This document shows, in pieces, positions 23,337-31,722 of a stretch of DNA of 49,130 nucleotides; within the stretch, counting starts at the first letter, position 1; each line of letters opens with the position of its first letter. The position numbers were made by a program, and so were the translations under genes. This stretch comes from Variovorax sp. dw_308 (GTDB lineage Bacteria > Pseudomonadota > Gammaproteobacteria > Burkholderiales > Burkholderiaceae_C): NCBI RefSeq assembly GCF_019207085.1, contig NZ_JAATOM010000034.1:1-49130 (forward strand), written 5' to 3'. The notes below the pieces were generated by a model. It saw only the letters and a list, made by a program, of their open reading frames with translations, had not been told where the DNA came from and ran no database searches.

Positions 23337-24020
23337 GTGAGTGAGGGCGGCCATGTTGCGCTGCAGGCGCGCCTGCAGCATCGATTCGCGGATGGGCGCC
23401 TGCTTCAGCTTGCGCTGACGCATCGCAGTTTTTCGGCGGACCACAACGAGCGCCTCGAATTTCTTGGCGACTCGGTGCTGAACCTGGCGGTGGCGCATCT
23501 GCTGTACCGCCGTCTCGCAGCCTTGCCGGAAGGTGACCTCTCGCGCGTGCGGGCCAACCTCGTCAAGCAGGACACCTTGCACCAGATCGCGCTGCGGTTG
23601 CAGCTTTCGCCATTGCTGCGCCTGGGCGAAGGCGAAGCCAAGTCGGGCGGGCCGAGCCGGCCATCGATCCTGGCCGATGCGCTGGAAGCCCTGATCGGCG
23701 CGGTGTACCTCGATGCCGGCTACGCCGCGGCGGAAGCCCTGGTGCATCGACTGTACGAGGCGGTCGAGATCAATCCGCGCATGGAGGCTGCCTCCAAGGA
23801 TCCGAAGACCGAATTGCAGGAATGGCTGCAGGGCCACAAAATGAAGCTGCCGCTCTATCGCGTGGTCGACACGCTCGGCGCGGCACACAAGCAAACTTTC
23901 GATGTCGTCTGCGAGGTGCCGGAACTGGACCTGAGCGAACGCGGCATCGGCGGTTCACGCCGCGCCGGGGAGCAGGCGGCCGCGGCGGCCATGTTGATCC
24001 GGCTCAAGTCGAAAAAGTAA
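23337..24020 (+). CDS. rnc: Ribonuclease III
   Basis: A double-strand-specific endoribonuclease that processes rRNA precursors. The 227-aa product has the signature NERLEFLGDSVLNLAVA (catalytic-site Glu41 and Asp45). DALEALIGAVYLDAGY holds the second pair of metal ligands. A C-terminal dsRNA-binding domain follows from about residue 155 (DPKTELQEWLQGHKMKLPLYRVV ... GSRRAGEQAAAAAML, split here). The start is a GTG 18 nt after the DUF4845 stop. The rnc-era pairing is standard. Hairpin elements on both sides of this operon are potential substrates. Confidence 0.96.
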   Translation: MSEGGHVALQARLQHRFADGRLLQLALTHRSFSADHNERLEFLGDSVLNLAVAHLLYRRLAALPEGDLSRVRANLVKQDTLHQIALRLQLSPLLRLGEGEAKSGGPSRPSILADALEALIGAVYLDAGYAAAEALVHRLYEAVEINPRMEAASKDPKTELQEWLQGHKMKLPLYRVVDTLGAAHKQTFDVVCEVPELDLSERGIGGSRRAGEQAAAAAMLIRLKSKK

Positions 24021-24032
24021 CGCCCGCTCCCG

Positions 24033-24120
24033 GGCTCCGCGACGCCTCGCGTCGCTTCTCCGCCCCCTTTGACCGGGGGCAAACTCCAGCGGTTCGGCAC
24101 GGTCCGCTCCGCGGTGTTCC
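24033..24120 (+). repeat. Dispersed hairpin element, copy 2 (rnc-era gap)
   Basis: Aligns with 21389-21473, with shared blocks GGCTCCGCG, GTCGCTnCTCC, CCCCTT, CCGGGG, CCAGCGG, CGGCA and CTCCGCGGTGTTCC. It fills nearly the whole gap between the rnc stop and the era start. The ends of the right half can pair (AACnCC with GGTGTT, GCGG with CCGC). Confidence 0.75.
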
Positions 24121-24134
24121 ACGACAATGCCACC

Positions 24135-25094
24135 ATGACCTCGGATACCCCAAATTCCACCACGCCCACCGATGAGGGCGCGGGCGACACCGGCCCGCAA
24201 CACTGCGGCCTCATCGCCATCGTCGGCAAGCCGAACGTGGGCAAGTCGACGTTGCTCAACGCTCTCGTCGGCCAGAAGATCAGCATCACCTCGCGCAAGG
24301 CGCAGACCACGCGGCACCGCATCACGGGCATGCGCACGATCGGCGCGACGCAGTTCGTGTTCGTCGACACGCCGGGCTTCCAGACGCTGCATGCCAATGC
24401 GCTGAACAAGTCGCTCAACAAGACGGTGCAGGGCGCGGTCGGCGATGTGGACCTGATCCTGTTCGTGGTGGAGGCCGGCAGCTTCACGCCGGCCGACGAA
24501 CGCGTGCTGAAGTTGCTGGGCAAGGGCATTCCGACGGTGCTGCTGGCCAACAAGCTCGACAACGTGCATCGCCGCGGCGACATCGCGCCGTGGCTGCAGA
24601 CCATGCAGGCCAAGCACGACTTCGCCGAGATCGTGCCGATGTCGGCCAAGAACGCGAAAGACATCGAGCGATTGTTCGGCATCTGCGAGAAGTACCTGCC
24701 GGAGCAGCCGTGGTTCTACGGCGAGGACGAACTGACCGACCGCAGCGAGAAGTTCCTGGCGAGCGAGCTGGTGCGCGAGAAGCTGTTCCGGCTGACCGGC
24801 GACGAGTTGCCCTACACCTCGACCGTCATCATCGACAAGTTCGAGGAAGAGCCGCCGCAGAAAAAGGGCCAGAAGCGCCTGTTGCGCATCGCCGCGACCA
24901 TCGTGGTCGAGCGCGATGGCCACAAGGCGATGGTGATCGGCGACAAGGGCGAGCGCATCAAGCGCATCGGCATGGAGACCCGCGTCGAGCTGGAGAAGCT
25001 GGCCGATGCCAAGGTGTTCCTGGAACTGTGGGTGAAGGTGCGATCGGGGTGGGCGGATGACGAGGCGCGGGTGCGCAGCTTTGGGTACGAATAG
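24135..25094 (+). CDS. era: GTPase Era
   Basis: Essential GTPase for 30S subunit maturation. The 319-aa protein has G1 VGKPNVGKSTLLNALVG, G3 DTPGF, G4 NKLD and G5 MSAK. The C-terminal KH domain (VVERDGHKAMVIGDKGERIKRIG) binds the 3' end of 16S rRNA. The N-terminus carries an extra 25 polar residues (Thr/Asp/Pro-rich) before the G domain. The ATG at 24135 is chosen; upstream codons belong to the repeat element. Confidence 0.96.
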   Translation: MTSDTPNSTTPTDEGAGDTGPQHCGLIAIVGKPNVGKSTLLNALVGQKISITSRKAQTTRHRITGMRTIGATQFVFVDTPGFQTLHANALNKSLNKTVQGAVGDVDLILFVVEAGSFTPADERVLKLLGKGIPTVLLANKLDNVHRRGDIAPWLQTMQAKHDFAEIVPMSAKNAKDIERLFGICEKYLPEQPWFYGEDELTDRSEKFLASELVREKLFRLTGDELPYTSTVIIDKFEEEPPQKKGQKRLLRIAATIVVERDGHKAMVIGDKGERIKRIGMETRVELEKLADAKVFLELWVKVRSGWADDEARVRSFGYE

Positions 25095-25099
25095 GCCCT

Positions 25100-25245
25100 C
25101 GGATTCGAATACGGAAGGCGAACGCAGAAGTCGCAAAGGTTTCGCAGAAGTCGCAAAAGGATTCGAAAGAGAATTCTCCAAGGTCTTCTTTTGCGACCTT
25201 TCCGAATCCTTTGCGACTTCTGCGTTCGGAAGTCCGCTTTCCGAT
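25100..25245. repeat. Fold-back dispersed element, copy A (era-recO gap)
   Basis: Long inverted repeat: ACGCAGAAGTCGCAAAGG in the left arm (within 25119-25139, 21 bp perfect) and its complement at 25208-25228. The core unit GCAGAAGTCGCAAA recurs in tandem inside the left arm. Related elements are at 30171-30312 and 33012-33160. The element fills the gap and ends 14 bp before recO. Confidence 0.8.
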
Positions 25246-25258
25246 TCCCTTCATTGAC

Positions 25259-26032
25259 ATGGCCACGCACCGCGTTTCCCACGAGCCGGCCTATGTGCTG
25301 CATCGCTACGACTGGAGCGAGTCGAGCCTGATCCTGGAGGTCTTCACGCGGCACCATGGGCGCATCGCGCTGGTGGCGAAGGGGGCCAAGCGGCCGAGTT
25401 CGAACTTTCGCCCGGTGCTGCTGCCGTTGCAGCCGCTGCAACTCAACTACAGCGGCGACGCGGAGATCCGCACGCTCAAGGGCGCGGAGTGGATGGGCGG
25501 GCACGTCATGCCGACGGGCGAGTCGCTGCTGTCGGGCTACTACGTCAACGAACTGATGATGCGGCTGCTGGCGCGCGACGATGCGCATGAGGCGCTGTTC
25601 GATGCCTATGCGGCGGTGGTGCAGGTGCTGGCGACGAACCATGGCGATGCCCAGGCGGCGACGCAGTCGTCGGCCTTGCGCGCCTTCGAATTGCTGCTGC
25701 TGCGCGAGATCGGACTGCTGCCGTCGCTGGCGGCCCAGACGTCGACATTGGCGCCACTGGACCCCGACGCGCGCTACAGCCTGGTCGCCGAAGCCGGCTT
25801 GCGCGAAGCCGGGCCCGACGAACTGGCTGCCTTGCGCGGTGCCGAATGGCTGGCGTTGCAGCAAACGCTCGACGACCGCGCGCCATTCTCGGCCACGGTG
25901 CATCACGTGGCGGGCATGGAGCCCGGGCTGGGGGCCGCATTGCGCACGCAATTGCGTACCTTGCTCAACTACCATTGCGGCGTCACCACACTGCGCACCC
26001 GCCAAATGATCCGGGACCTGCAAGGCCTATGA
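25259..26032 (+). CDS. recO: DNA repair protein RecO
   Basis: A 257-aa recombination mediator that acts with RecR to load RecA on SSB-coated DNA. It has an N-terminal OB fold (PAYVLHRYDWSESSLILEVFTRHHGRIALVAKGAK, split as residues 10-44) and a helical C-terminal domain (SGYYVNELMMRLL ... FELLLLREIG). The ATG at 25259 gives a normal family length; the open frame continues upstream into the repeat. The stop overlaps pdxJ (ATGA). Confidence 0.93.
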   Translation: MATHRVSHEPAYVLHRYDWSESSLILEVFTRHHGRIALVAKGAKRPSSNFRPVLLPLQPLQLNYSGDAEIRTLKGAEWMGGHVMPTGESLLSGYYVNELMMRLLARDDAHEALFDAYAAVVQVLATNHGDAQAATQSSALRAFELLLLREIGLLPSLAAQTSTLAPLDPDARYSLVAEAGLREAGPDELAALRGAEWLALQQTLDDRAPFSATVHHVAGMEPGLGAALRTQLRTLLNYHCGVTTLRTRQMIRDLQGL

Positions 26033-26802
26033 ATACCAACACCACTGCCAGGAAGCACACCGGGACGGCGCTCTCGGTGAACCTCAACAAGGTCGCGCTG
26101 GTGCGCAACACGCGCTCGCTCGGCATCCCGAGCGTGTTGTTCGCGGCGGCGACCTGCCTCGATGCCGGGGCGCAGGGCATCACCGTGCATCCGCGGCCCG
26201 ATGCGCGCCATATCCGCCCGGACGACGTGCATCAGCTTTCGGCACTGATCGCCAAGGAGTGGCCGGGCGTCGAGTTCAACATCGAAGGCAACCCGTTCCA
26301 CAACCTGATGGACTTCGTGCGCGAGTTGCGGCCGCAGCAGGCGACCTTCGTGCCGGACAGCGAGACGCAGTCGACCAGCGACCACGGCTGGACCTTCCCG
26401 GAGGACGCGGCACGCTTGCGTCCGCTGATCGCCGAGACGCGGGCGCTGGGCGTGCGCGTGAGCCTCTTCATGGACCCGGAGCCCGGGATGATGGCGGCGG
26501 CCAAGGCCGTGGGCGCGGACCGGGTCGAGCTATACACCGAAGGCTATGCGGCCTCGCGGGGGACCTCGCGCGCCGACGCCGTGCTGGCGCTCTATGCCGA
26601 GGCCGCGCGCGCCGCCCAGGCCGCGGGCCTCGAAGTCAACGCCGGCCACGACCTGAGCCGCGAGAACCTCACGGAATTCCTGCGCGCCGTGCCGGGCGTG
26701 CGGGAGGTGTCGATCGGCCACGCCTTCGTGTCCGATGCGCTGGAGCTGGGCTACGAGGTGACGACCAGGTCCTATCTGCAATGCATTGCCGAGGCGGAAT
26801 GA
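26029..26802 (+). CDS. pdxJ: Pyridoxine 5'-phosphate synthase
   Basis: Condenses 3-amino-2-oxopropyl phosphate with deoxyxylulose 5-phosphate in de novo vitamin B6 synthesis. The TIM-barrel protein has 257 aa. Conserved blocks are LSVNLNKVALVRNTR, GITVHPRPDARHI, FNIEGNP, ATFVPD and VELYTEGYA. NAGHDLSRENL and SIGHAF close the barrel. The N-terminus has an extra 13 polar residues. It is translationally coupled to recO by a 4-nt overlap, as in many betaproteobacteria. Confidence 0.96.
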   Translation: MNTNTTARKHTGTALSVNLNKVALVRNTRSLGIPSVLFAAATCLDAGAQGITVHPRPDARHIRPDDVHQLSALIAKEWPGVEFNIEGNPFHNLMDFVRELRPQQATFVPDSETQSTSDHGWTFPEDAARLRPLIAETRALGVRVSLFMDPEPGMMAAAKAVGADRVELYTEGYAASRGTSRADAVLALYAEAARAAQAAGLEVNAGHDLSRENLTEFLRAVPGVREVSIGHAFVSDALELGYEVTTRSYLQCIAEAE

Positions 26803-26878
26803 GCGCGCCGGGCATGGCGGGCGACTGGATCGGCGCCAGGGTCAGCGAGAACACGTCGGTGCCGAGCGTGGGGGTCCG

Positions 26879-27271
26879 ATGATCTACGGCATCGGAACCG
26901 ATATCTGCGATGTGCGCCGCATCGCCCGCACCTTCGAGCGGCAGGGGGAGCGCTTTGCGCGCAAGGTCTTGAGCGACGCGGAGTTCGCAACCTGGCAAGC
27001 CCGCAGCGCGCGCTGGCCGAAGCGCGGCGTGAGCTACTTGGCGACGCGCTTTTCCGCCAAGGAGGCGTTCAGCAAGGCCATCGGCATGGGCATGCGCATG
27101 CCCATGACCTGGCGCTCCTGCGAGATCGCGAACCTGCCGAGCGGCAAGCCGACCATCGTGCTGCACGGCGCCCTGAAGGAATGGTTCGAGGCGCGAGGCT
27201 TGATCGCCCACGTCACCGTGACCGATGAAACCGACTATGCGGCGAGTTTCGTCGTCGTTGAAAAGACATGA
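26879..27271 (+). CDS. acpS: Holo-[acyl carrier protein] synthase
   Basis: Transfers 4'-phosphopantetheine from CoA to Ser37 of AcpP (12904-13143). The 130-aa product has the metal-binding Asp8 in GIGTDICDVRRI and the Glu in RFSAKEAFSKAIG, both AcpS signatures, and ends DETDYAASFVVVE. The ATG at 26879 matches the family N-terminus. The 76-bp gap after pdxJ has no identifiable structure. The pdxJ-acpS-nagZ order is characteristic of this group. Confidence 0.95.
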   Translation: MIYGIGTDICDVRRIARTFERQGERFARKVLSDAEFATWQARSARWPKRGVSYLATRFSAKEAFSKAIGMGMRMPMTWRSCEIANLPSGKPTIVLHGALKEWFEARGLIAHVTVTDETDYAASFVVVEKT

Positions 27272-27329
27272 GCGGCGCCCGGCCGCCCGAAGGCGCTCGC
27301 ACCGCAGCGCGCAGCGCGAAGGTCATCCA

Positions 27330-28400
27330 ATGAGTACCGAAGCAATCCACGCCCCGCTGATCATCGACGTCGCGGGCACTGAACTCACCGCCGCCGACCG
27401 GCGCCGCCTGGCCGATCCGCTGGTCGGCGGCATCATCCACTTCGCGCGCAACTGGGAAAGCCGCGCGCAGCTCACGGCGCTCAATGCCGAGATCCGCAAG
27501 ATCCGGCCCGACATGCTGATCTGCGTCGACCACGAAGGCGGCCGCGTGCAGCGCTTTCGCACGGACGGTTTCACGCGGCTGCCGTCGATGCGCACGCTCG
27601 GCGAACGCTGGATGCAGGACCCGATGGATGCCACGCGCGCGGCCACCGCCTGCGGCTGGGTGCTCGCGTCGGAACTGCGCGCTTGCGGCGTGGACTTCAG
27701 CTTCACGCCGGTGCTCGACCTCGATCATGGCGAGAGCAGCGTCATCGGCGACCGCAGCTTCCACCGCGACCCGCGCGTGGCCTCGTTGCTGGCCAAGAGC
27801 CTGATGCAAGGGCTGCTGCAGGCGGGCATGGCCAACTGCGGCAAGCACTTTCCGGGGCATGGCTTCGTCAAGGCGGATTCGCATGTGGCGATGCCGGTCG
27901 ACCGGCGCAGCCTCAAGGCGATCCTCGCGGACGACGCCCGACCCTATGACTGGCTGTCCAACACGCTCACCGCGGTCATGCCGGCCCACGTGATCTACCC
28001 GAAGGTGGATGCGCGACCGGCGGGCTTTTCCAGCAAATGGCTCGGCGACATCCTGCGCACCCGGCTGGGCTTCGACGGGGCGGTGTTCAGCGACGACCTG
28101 AGCATGGAGGCGGCGCGCTGGATCGACGGCACGCTGCTGAGCTATGGCGATGCCGCGTTGGCCGCGCTCGGCGCCGGCTGCGACCTGGCGCTGCTGTGCA
28201 ACCAGAGCGTGGGCGAGGGCGCACCGCTCGACGAATTGCTGGTCGACATGACCAGGGCCCGCGACGACGGACGTTGGGCACCGGATGCGCAAAGTGAACG
28301 GCGCCGCCGCGCGCTGCTGCCACGCACACCCGCGCCGGCGTGGGCGGAGTTGGTCGCATCCGAACCCCATGTGCGCGCCCGCGCGTTGCTGCAAGCCTGA
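27330..28400 (+). CDS. nagZ: Beta-N-acetylhexosaminidase NagZ
   Basis: GH3 enzyme that removes N-acetylglucosamine from anhydromuropeptides during peptidoglycan recycling. The 356-aa protein has GIIHFARNW, the substrate-binding ICVDHEGGRVQRF and FSFTPVLDLDHGES. The catalytic loop is KHFPGHGFVKADSH with its Asp-His dyad. FSDDLSMEAA carries the nucleophile Asp. There is no signal peptide, so it is cytoplasmic as expected. It begins 58 nt after acpS. Confidence 0.95.
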   Translation: MSTEAIHAPLIIDVAGTELTAADRRRLADPLVGGIIHFARNWESRAQLTALNAEIRKIRPDMLICVDHEGGRVQRFRTDGFTRLPSMRTLGERWMQDPMDATRAATACGWVLASELRACGVDFSFTPVLDLDHGESSVIGDRSFHRDPRVASLLAKSLMQGLLQAGMANCGKHFPGHGFVKADSHVAMPVDRRSLKAILADDARPYDWLSNTLTAVMPAHVIYPKVDARPAGFSSKWLGDILRTRLGFDGAVFSDDLSMEAARWIDGTLLSYGDAALAALGAGCDLALLCNQSVGEGAPLDELLVDMTRARDDGRWAPDAQSERRRRALLPRTPAPAWAELVASEPHVRARALLQA

Positions 28401-28414
28401 CCCGGAGAAAAACC

Positions 28415-29212
28415 ATGACGCCCAACCAGATGAGCGAGGCCGCCAACGCGTTCTGGAGCGCATGGCAACTGGGTGCGGCCATCGATCACCTGTTGCCTGC
28501 TGATCGCCCCACCACTCGTGCGGAGGGCTACGCCATCCAGGCGATGCTGGAAGGCCGCAGCGACAAGCCCATCGCGGGCTGGAAGATCGCCGCCACCAGC
28601 GCGGCCGGGCAGCAGCACATCAACGTGAGCGGACCGCTCGCCGGCCGCTTGATGGCCGAGCGCGTACACCCGGACGGCAGCGCCTTCTCGATGAAAGGCA
28701 ACCGCATGGCGGTGACCGAGGCCGAGTTCGTCTTTCGGATGGCGCGCGACATGCCGCCGCGCGCGAAGGCGTACAGCGTCGAGGAGGCGCTCGCGGCGGT
28801 GGGCGACCTCTGCCTTGGCATCGAAGTGCCCAACTCCCGCTTCGCGGACTTCGTGACGGCAGGCGAGGCGCAGATCGTCGCGGACAACGCCTGCGCCCAT
28901 GAGTTCGTGCTCGGCCCCACGGTGCCGGTGACGTGGCGCGACCTGGATCTTGCGGCGCATCGCGTACACGCCACGGTGACCGGCACCGCACGCAGCTACC
29001 AGCGCGATGGCGTCGGCGCCAACGTGCTGGGCGATCCGCGCATCGCGCTCGCGTGGCTTGCCAACGAGTTGTCGCAACTGGGCATCACGCTGCGCGCGGG
29101 GCAGATCGTGACCACGGGCACCTGCGTGGTGCCGCTGGAAATCGTCGCGGGGGATTCGGTACAGGTCGATTTCGGCGTGCTCGGCACGGTGTCGGCACGC
29201 TTCACTGCCTGA
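28415..29212 (+). CDS. 2-keto-4-pentenoate hydratase / fumarylacetoacetase-family protein
   Basis: A 265-aa member of the MhpD/hydratase branch of the FAH superfamily. Visible blocks are the N-terminal helical segment (ANAFWSAWQLG), IAGWKIAATS and EAEFVFRMARDMP, with metal-ligand acidic residues. CLGIEVPNSRF and a C-terminal TTGTCVVPLEIVAGDSV follow. Relatives hydrate 2-hydroxypenta-2,4-dienoate in meta-cleavage of aromatics, or act on related keto acids. No other meta-cleavage gene is nearby, so the substrate is open. A GGAG lies 8 nt before the ATG, 14 nt after nagZ. Confidence 0.82.
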   Translation: MTPNQMSEAANAFWSAWQLGAAIDHLLPADRPTTRAEGYAIQAMLEGRSDKPIAGWKIAATSAAGQQHINVSGPLAGRLMAERVHPDGSAFSMKGNRMAVTEAEFVFRMARDMPPRAKAYSVEEALAAVGDLCLGIEVPNSRFADFVTAGEAQIVADNACAHEFVLGPTVPVTWRDLDLAAHRVHATVTGTARSYQRDGVGANVLGDPRIALAWLANELSQLGITLRAGQIVTTGTCVVPLEIVAGDSVQVDFGVLGTVSARFTA

Positions 29213-29224
29213 GGAGCGACCGCA

Positions 29225-30154
29225 GTGGCCGATGCGCAGCGCACGCCACTCGTGACCTTCTACGTGCCGGTCTACAACGGCGCCGCCTACCTGTGCGAAT
29301 CGCTGGACTCGATTTCGGCGCAGACCTTCGGCGATTGGGAGTGCCTCCTCATCGACGACCATTCGACCGACGACTCGCCAGCCATCCTCGAAGATGCCTG
29401 CCGCGACCCGCGCTTCAGGGCGTACCGGCAGCCGGCCAATCTCAACGTCGCGAATGCCTCCAACCTCGCGTTGCGGCTCGCGCGCGGCAAGTACCTGGCG
29501 CGGCTCGACCAGGACGACCTGGCCGAGCCGACGCGGCTGGCCGAGCAGGTGGCCTTCATGGAGTCGCACCCGGAAGTCGATGTCTGCGGCGGCGCCCTGC
29601 TGTACTTCGGCCGCGACAATGGCGTGGCCGGCTTGCCTGCCGACGACGGCACCATCAAGGCCAACCTGCTGACCGGCATGAACAACATCGGCAATCCGGC
29701 CAGCACGGTCCGAACGGCGTTCCTGCGCGAGCATTCCATCGTCAACGACCCGCGCTTCCCGCTGAGTTGCGACTACGGCATGTGGGTCGATTGCACGCTG
29801 GCCGGCGGCCGCTTCGCGAACCTGCCCGGCGTGATGACGCGCTATCGCACGCACGAGGGCCAGGCCTCGGTCGACATGGTCGCGCTGCAGGTCGGCGTCA
29901 TCCAGGCCAAGACGCGGCTGCTGCTGAAGTGGTTTCCGGACCTGAGCTTTGCCGAGGTGCAGGCGATGGAGCCGCTGTTGCGGGCCAACGCGGTGGTGTT
30001 CCTCGATCGCGAATCGGCCACGCGCGGTGTGGCGGTGCTGCGAAAGGCGATGGCGTCGCCGCGGCCGAGCGTGTCGGGAGAGGATCGCGCCGCGGTCGAG
30101 GCTTACCTGGCGCAACGTTGCGCGCTTTGGCAGGGGCATCTGGACGAGGCTTGA
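29225..30154 (+). CDS. Family 2 glycosyltransferase
   Basis: A 309-aa GT-A-fold glycosyltransferase. The N-terminus LVTFYVPVYNGAAYLCESLDS is the nucleotide-binding strand. LLIDDHSTDDSP and the LARLDQDDLAEP segment (DxD-like metal site) are diagnostic of GT2. There are no membrane helices. The start is a GTG preceded by AGGAG, 12 nt after the hydratase gene. Donor and acceptor sugars cannot be inferred. The convergent gene across the next repeat is a methyltransferase, which could act on the same glycan, but that is speculation. Confidence 0.87.
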   Translation: MADAQRTPLVTFYVPVYNGAAYLCESLDSISAQTFGDWECLLIDDHSTDDSPAILEDACRDPRFRAYRQPANLNVANASNLALRLARGKYLARLDQDDLAEPTRLAEQVAFMESHPEVDVCGGALLYFGRDNGVAGLPADDGTIKANLLTGMNNIGNPASTVRTAFLREHSIVNDPRFPLSCDYGMWVDCTLAGGRFANLPGVMTRYRTHEGQASVDMVALQVGVIQAKTRLLLKWFPDLSFAEVQAMEPLLRANAVVFLDRESATRGVAVLRKAMASPRPSVSGEDRAAVEAYLAQRCALWQGHLDEA

Positions 30155-30170
30155 TGTCAATGTGGCAACG

Positions 30171-30312
30171 GAAGCGGGGACCGAACGCAGAAGTCGCAGA
30201 GGTTTCGCAGAAGTCGCAGAAGGAATACCAAAATTTTCTTTGGATTCTTTTGCGACCTCTGCGTAGCTTTGGTATTCCTTCTGCGTTCGGCTGTCCGGTC
30301 CCGAATCCGGGA
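30171..30312. repeat. Fold-back dispersed element, copy B (convergent gap)
   Basis: Left arm CCGAACGCAGAAG (30181-30193) pairs with CTTCTGCGTTCGG (30278-30290). The inner arms GCAGAAGGAATACCAAA (30216-30232) and TTTGGTATTCCTTCTGC (30268-30284) are also perfect. Its motif is shared with copies A and C. The right outer flank (CTGTCCGGTCCCG) recurs in copy C. It sits between the convergent glycosyltransferase and methyltransferase genes, where it could stop transcription from both sides. Confidence 0.8.
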
Positions 30313-30317
30313 GGCCA

Positions 30318-31115
30318 TCAATCGCCGCCAAAGGCAAAGGTGTGCGGGTATGCCGCCGAGGCGAAGGCGCGCTCTGCGTCGTCGCGCAGCTCGTCATGGT
30401 GCGGCGTGATCAGGTACAGGTTCTGGTCGGCACACAGGCGCGACAGGTCCTCGGTCGACTGGACCTTCATGGACAGGTCGCCCACGCTCAAGGTCAGCGG
30501 AAAGGTCTCTCCGCAGTGGCGCTGGAAGATCGCGCCGCCTTCGCCGAGGTAGGTGACCCGATGGTCGAGCACGCGGTAGCCGGCCTGGTAGAACATCTTG
30601 CGTGCGTCGAAGTCGGCGAAGAAGCGCAGGTGGGTGAAGTCCAGCAGGCCCCAGCGGCGGTAGTGCCAGTGGCCGCGCAATGCGTCGTAGAGCATCGGCA
30701 GGTTCGATGCGTTGGGCAGGCTCACGAGTACCTGCGCGTCGGGCGCGATGATGCGCAGCAGGCCGTGCAGCAACTGCCACGGGTTGACCAGGTGTTCGAG
30801 CACGTCGAAGAGGCACACCAGGTCGAAGGGCTTGCTCAATCCCATCGCATTGAAGTCGATCGTCTCGACGTCCTGTTCGACGACGTGGTCGAAATGCTGG
30901 CGGGCCAACTGAGCGGCGGAAGGGTCGAACTCGCAGCCCCACAGTGCGCAATCCGGGAAGCGCTGGCGCAGCGCGTGGCCGACGGCGCCGGAGCCGCAGC
31001 CGATGTCCAGCGCCACCGTCGGCGTGCGCTGGATCAAGGCCAGGCACTCGGGGCGCGGATTGAAGACGTAGTTGTATGGCTGCCGGTCCCGGTCCTGCCA
31101 GAGGAACTGTGTCAT
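30318..31115 (-). CDS. Class I SAM-dependent methyltransferase
   Basis: A 265-aa methyltransferase. Motif I is ALDIGCGSGAVGHAL and motif II GCEFDPSAAQLA (acidic residue for the ribose). VCLFDVLEHLVNPWQLL is motif IV/V of the Methyltransf_11/UbiG-like class. SLPNASNLPMLYDALRGHW is seen in methyltransferases tied to surface polysaccharide synthesis. No membrane helices. Substrate unknown. It is downstream of the metallopeptidase gene on the minus strand, with a hairpin in the 69-bp gap. Confidence 0.85.
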   Translation of the reverse strand: MTQFLWQDRDRQPYNYVFNPRPECLALIQRTPTVALDIGCGSGAVGHALRQRFPDCALWGCEFDPSAAQLARQHFDHVVEQDVETIDFNAMGLSKPFDLVCLFDVLEHLVNPWQLLHGLLRIIAPDAQVLVSLPNASNLPMLYDALRGHWHYRRWGLLDFTHLRFFADFDARKMFYQAGYRVLDHRVTYLGEGGAIFQRHCGETFPLTLSVGDLSMKVQSTEDLSRLCADQNLYLITPHHDELRDDAERAFASAAYPHTFAFGGD

Positions 31116-31126
31116 GAAGCGGGACT

Positions 31127-31188
31127 GTAGCGGCGGACTCGTGGTCTGTCCCGCAAATGGATGCAGTGATTTGCGAGGCGGCCGCTAC
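31127..31188. repeat. Two-tier inverted repeat at the end of the ygjP-like gene
   Basis: Outer arms GTAGCGGC (31127-31134) and GCCGCTAC (31181-31188), with inner arms CGCAAAT (31152-31158) and ATTTGCG (31169-31175). All are perfect. The outer right arm includes the stop codon of the minus-strand metallopeptidase gene. No T-run follows on either strand, so it is not a classic terminator. Confidence 0.5.
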
Positions 31189-31709
31189 GGCGTGCGCAAG
31201 CCGTCCGTGGGCCAGAGGCGCTCGCCGCCGGCATCGAGGTGCGTGAGGTACAGGCGCAGGTCGAATTCGAGCTGGTGGTAGGCCGGCTCCATGTGCGTGC
31301 AGAGGGCGTAGAAGGCCTTGTCGTGCTCGCGCTGCTTCATGTGCGCGAGCTCGTGCACGACGATCATGCGCAGCCATTCCTCGGGCACCTCCTTGAACAG
31401 GCTGGCCACGCGGATCTCGCGCTTGGTCTTGAGCTTGCTGCCCTGCACGCGCTGCACCGTGGTGTGCGTGCCGAGCGCGTTTCGGATGACGTGCAGCTTG
31501 CTGTCGAAAGCCACCTTCGACAGCGGCTCGGCGTTGCGCATGAAATCGGACTTGAGGCCGTTCGCGTAGTCGTACAGCGCGCGGTCGGTGCGGATCTCGT
31601 GGGCGGACGGGTAGCGCTTCTGCAGCATGCCGGAGAGGCCAGTGGCGGTCTCCATCTGCTGCTTCACCTGCGCCAGCAGCGCGGGCGGGTAGCCGGCGAG
31701 GTACTTCAT
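31185..31709 (-). CDS. YgjP-like M48-family metallopeptidase
   Basis: A 174-aa protein with the zincin motif VVHELAHMKQREHDKAFY. HELAH gives two zinc ligands and the catalytic Glu, and a downstream His occurs at the distance seen in YgjP/DUF45 proteins. The N-terminal part (REIRVASLFKEVPEEW) is the typical preceding block. No signal peptide, so it is probably cytoplasmic. The ATG at 31709 was preferred to a longer frame running into the upstream gene. It lies 13 nt after the Hsp70-like gene, so the two are probably co-transcribed. Substrates of this family are poorly known. Confidence 0.8.
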   Translation of the reverse strand: MKYLAGYPPALLAQVKQQMETATGLSGMLQKRYPSAHEIRTDRALYDYANGLKSDFMRNAEPLSKVAFDSKLHVIRNALGTHTTVQRVQGSKLKTKREIRVASLFKEVPEEWLRMIVVHELAHMKQREHDKAFYALCTHMEPAYHQLEFDLRLYLTHLDAGGERLWPTDGLRTP

Positions 31710-31722
31710 CGGCGACCCGGCC

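Noticed and set aside
25100..25245. CRISPR-like array suggested by repeated GCAGAAGTCGCAAA units
   Set aside because: The units form inverted arms of one fold-back element, with no regular spacers and no cas genes nearby.
28142..30397. Minus-strand frame of 751 codons
   Set aside because: Covers three well-supported plus-strand genes and shows no family motifs.
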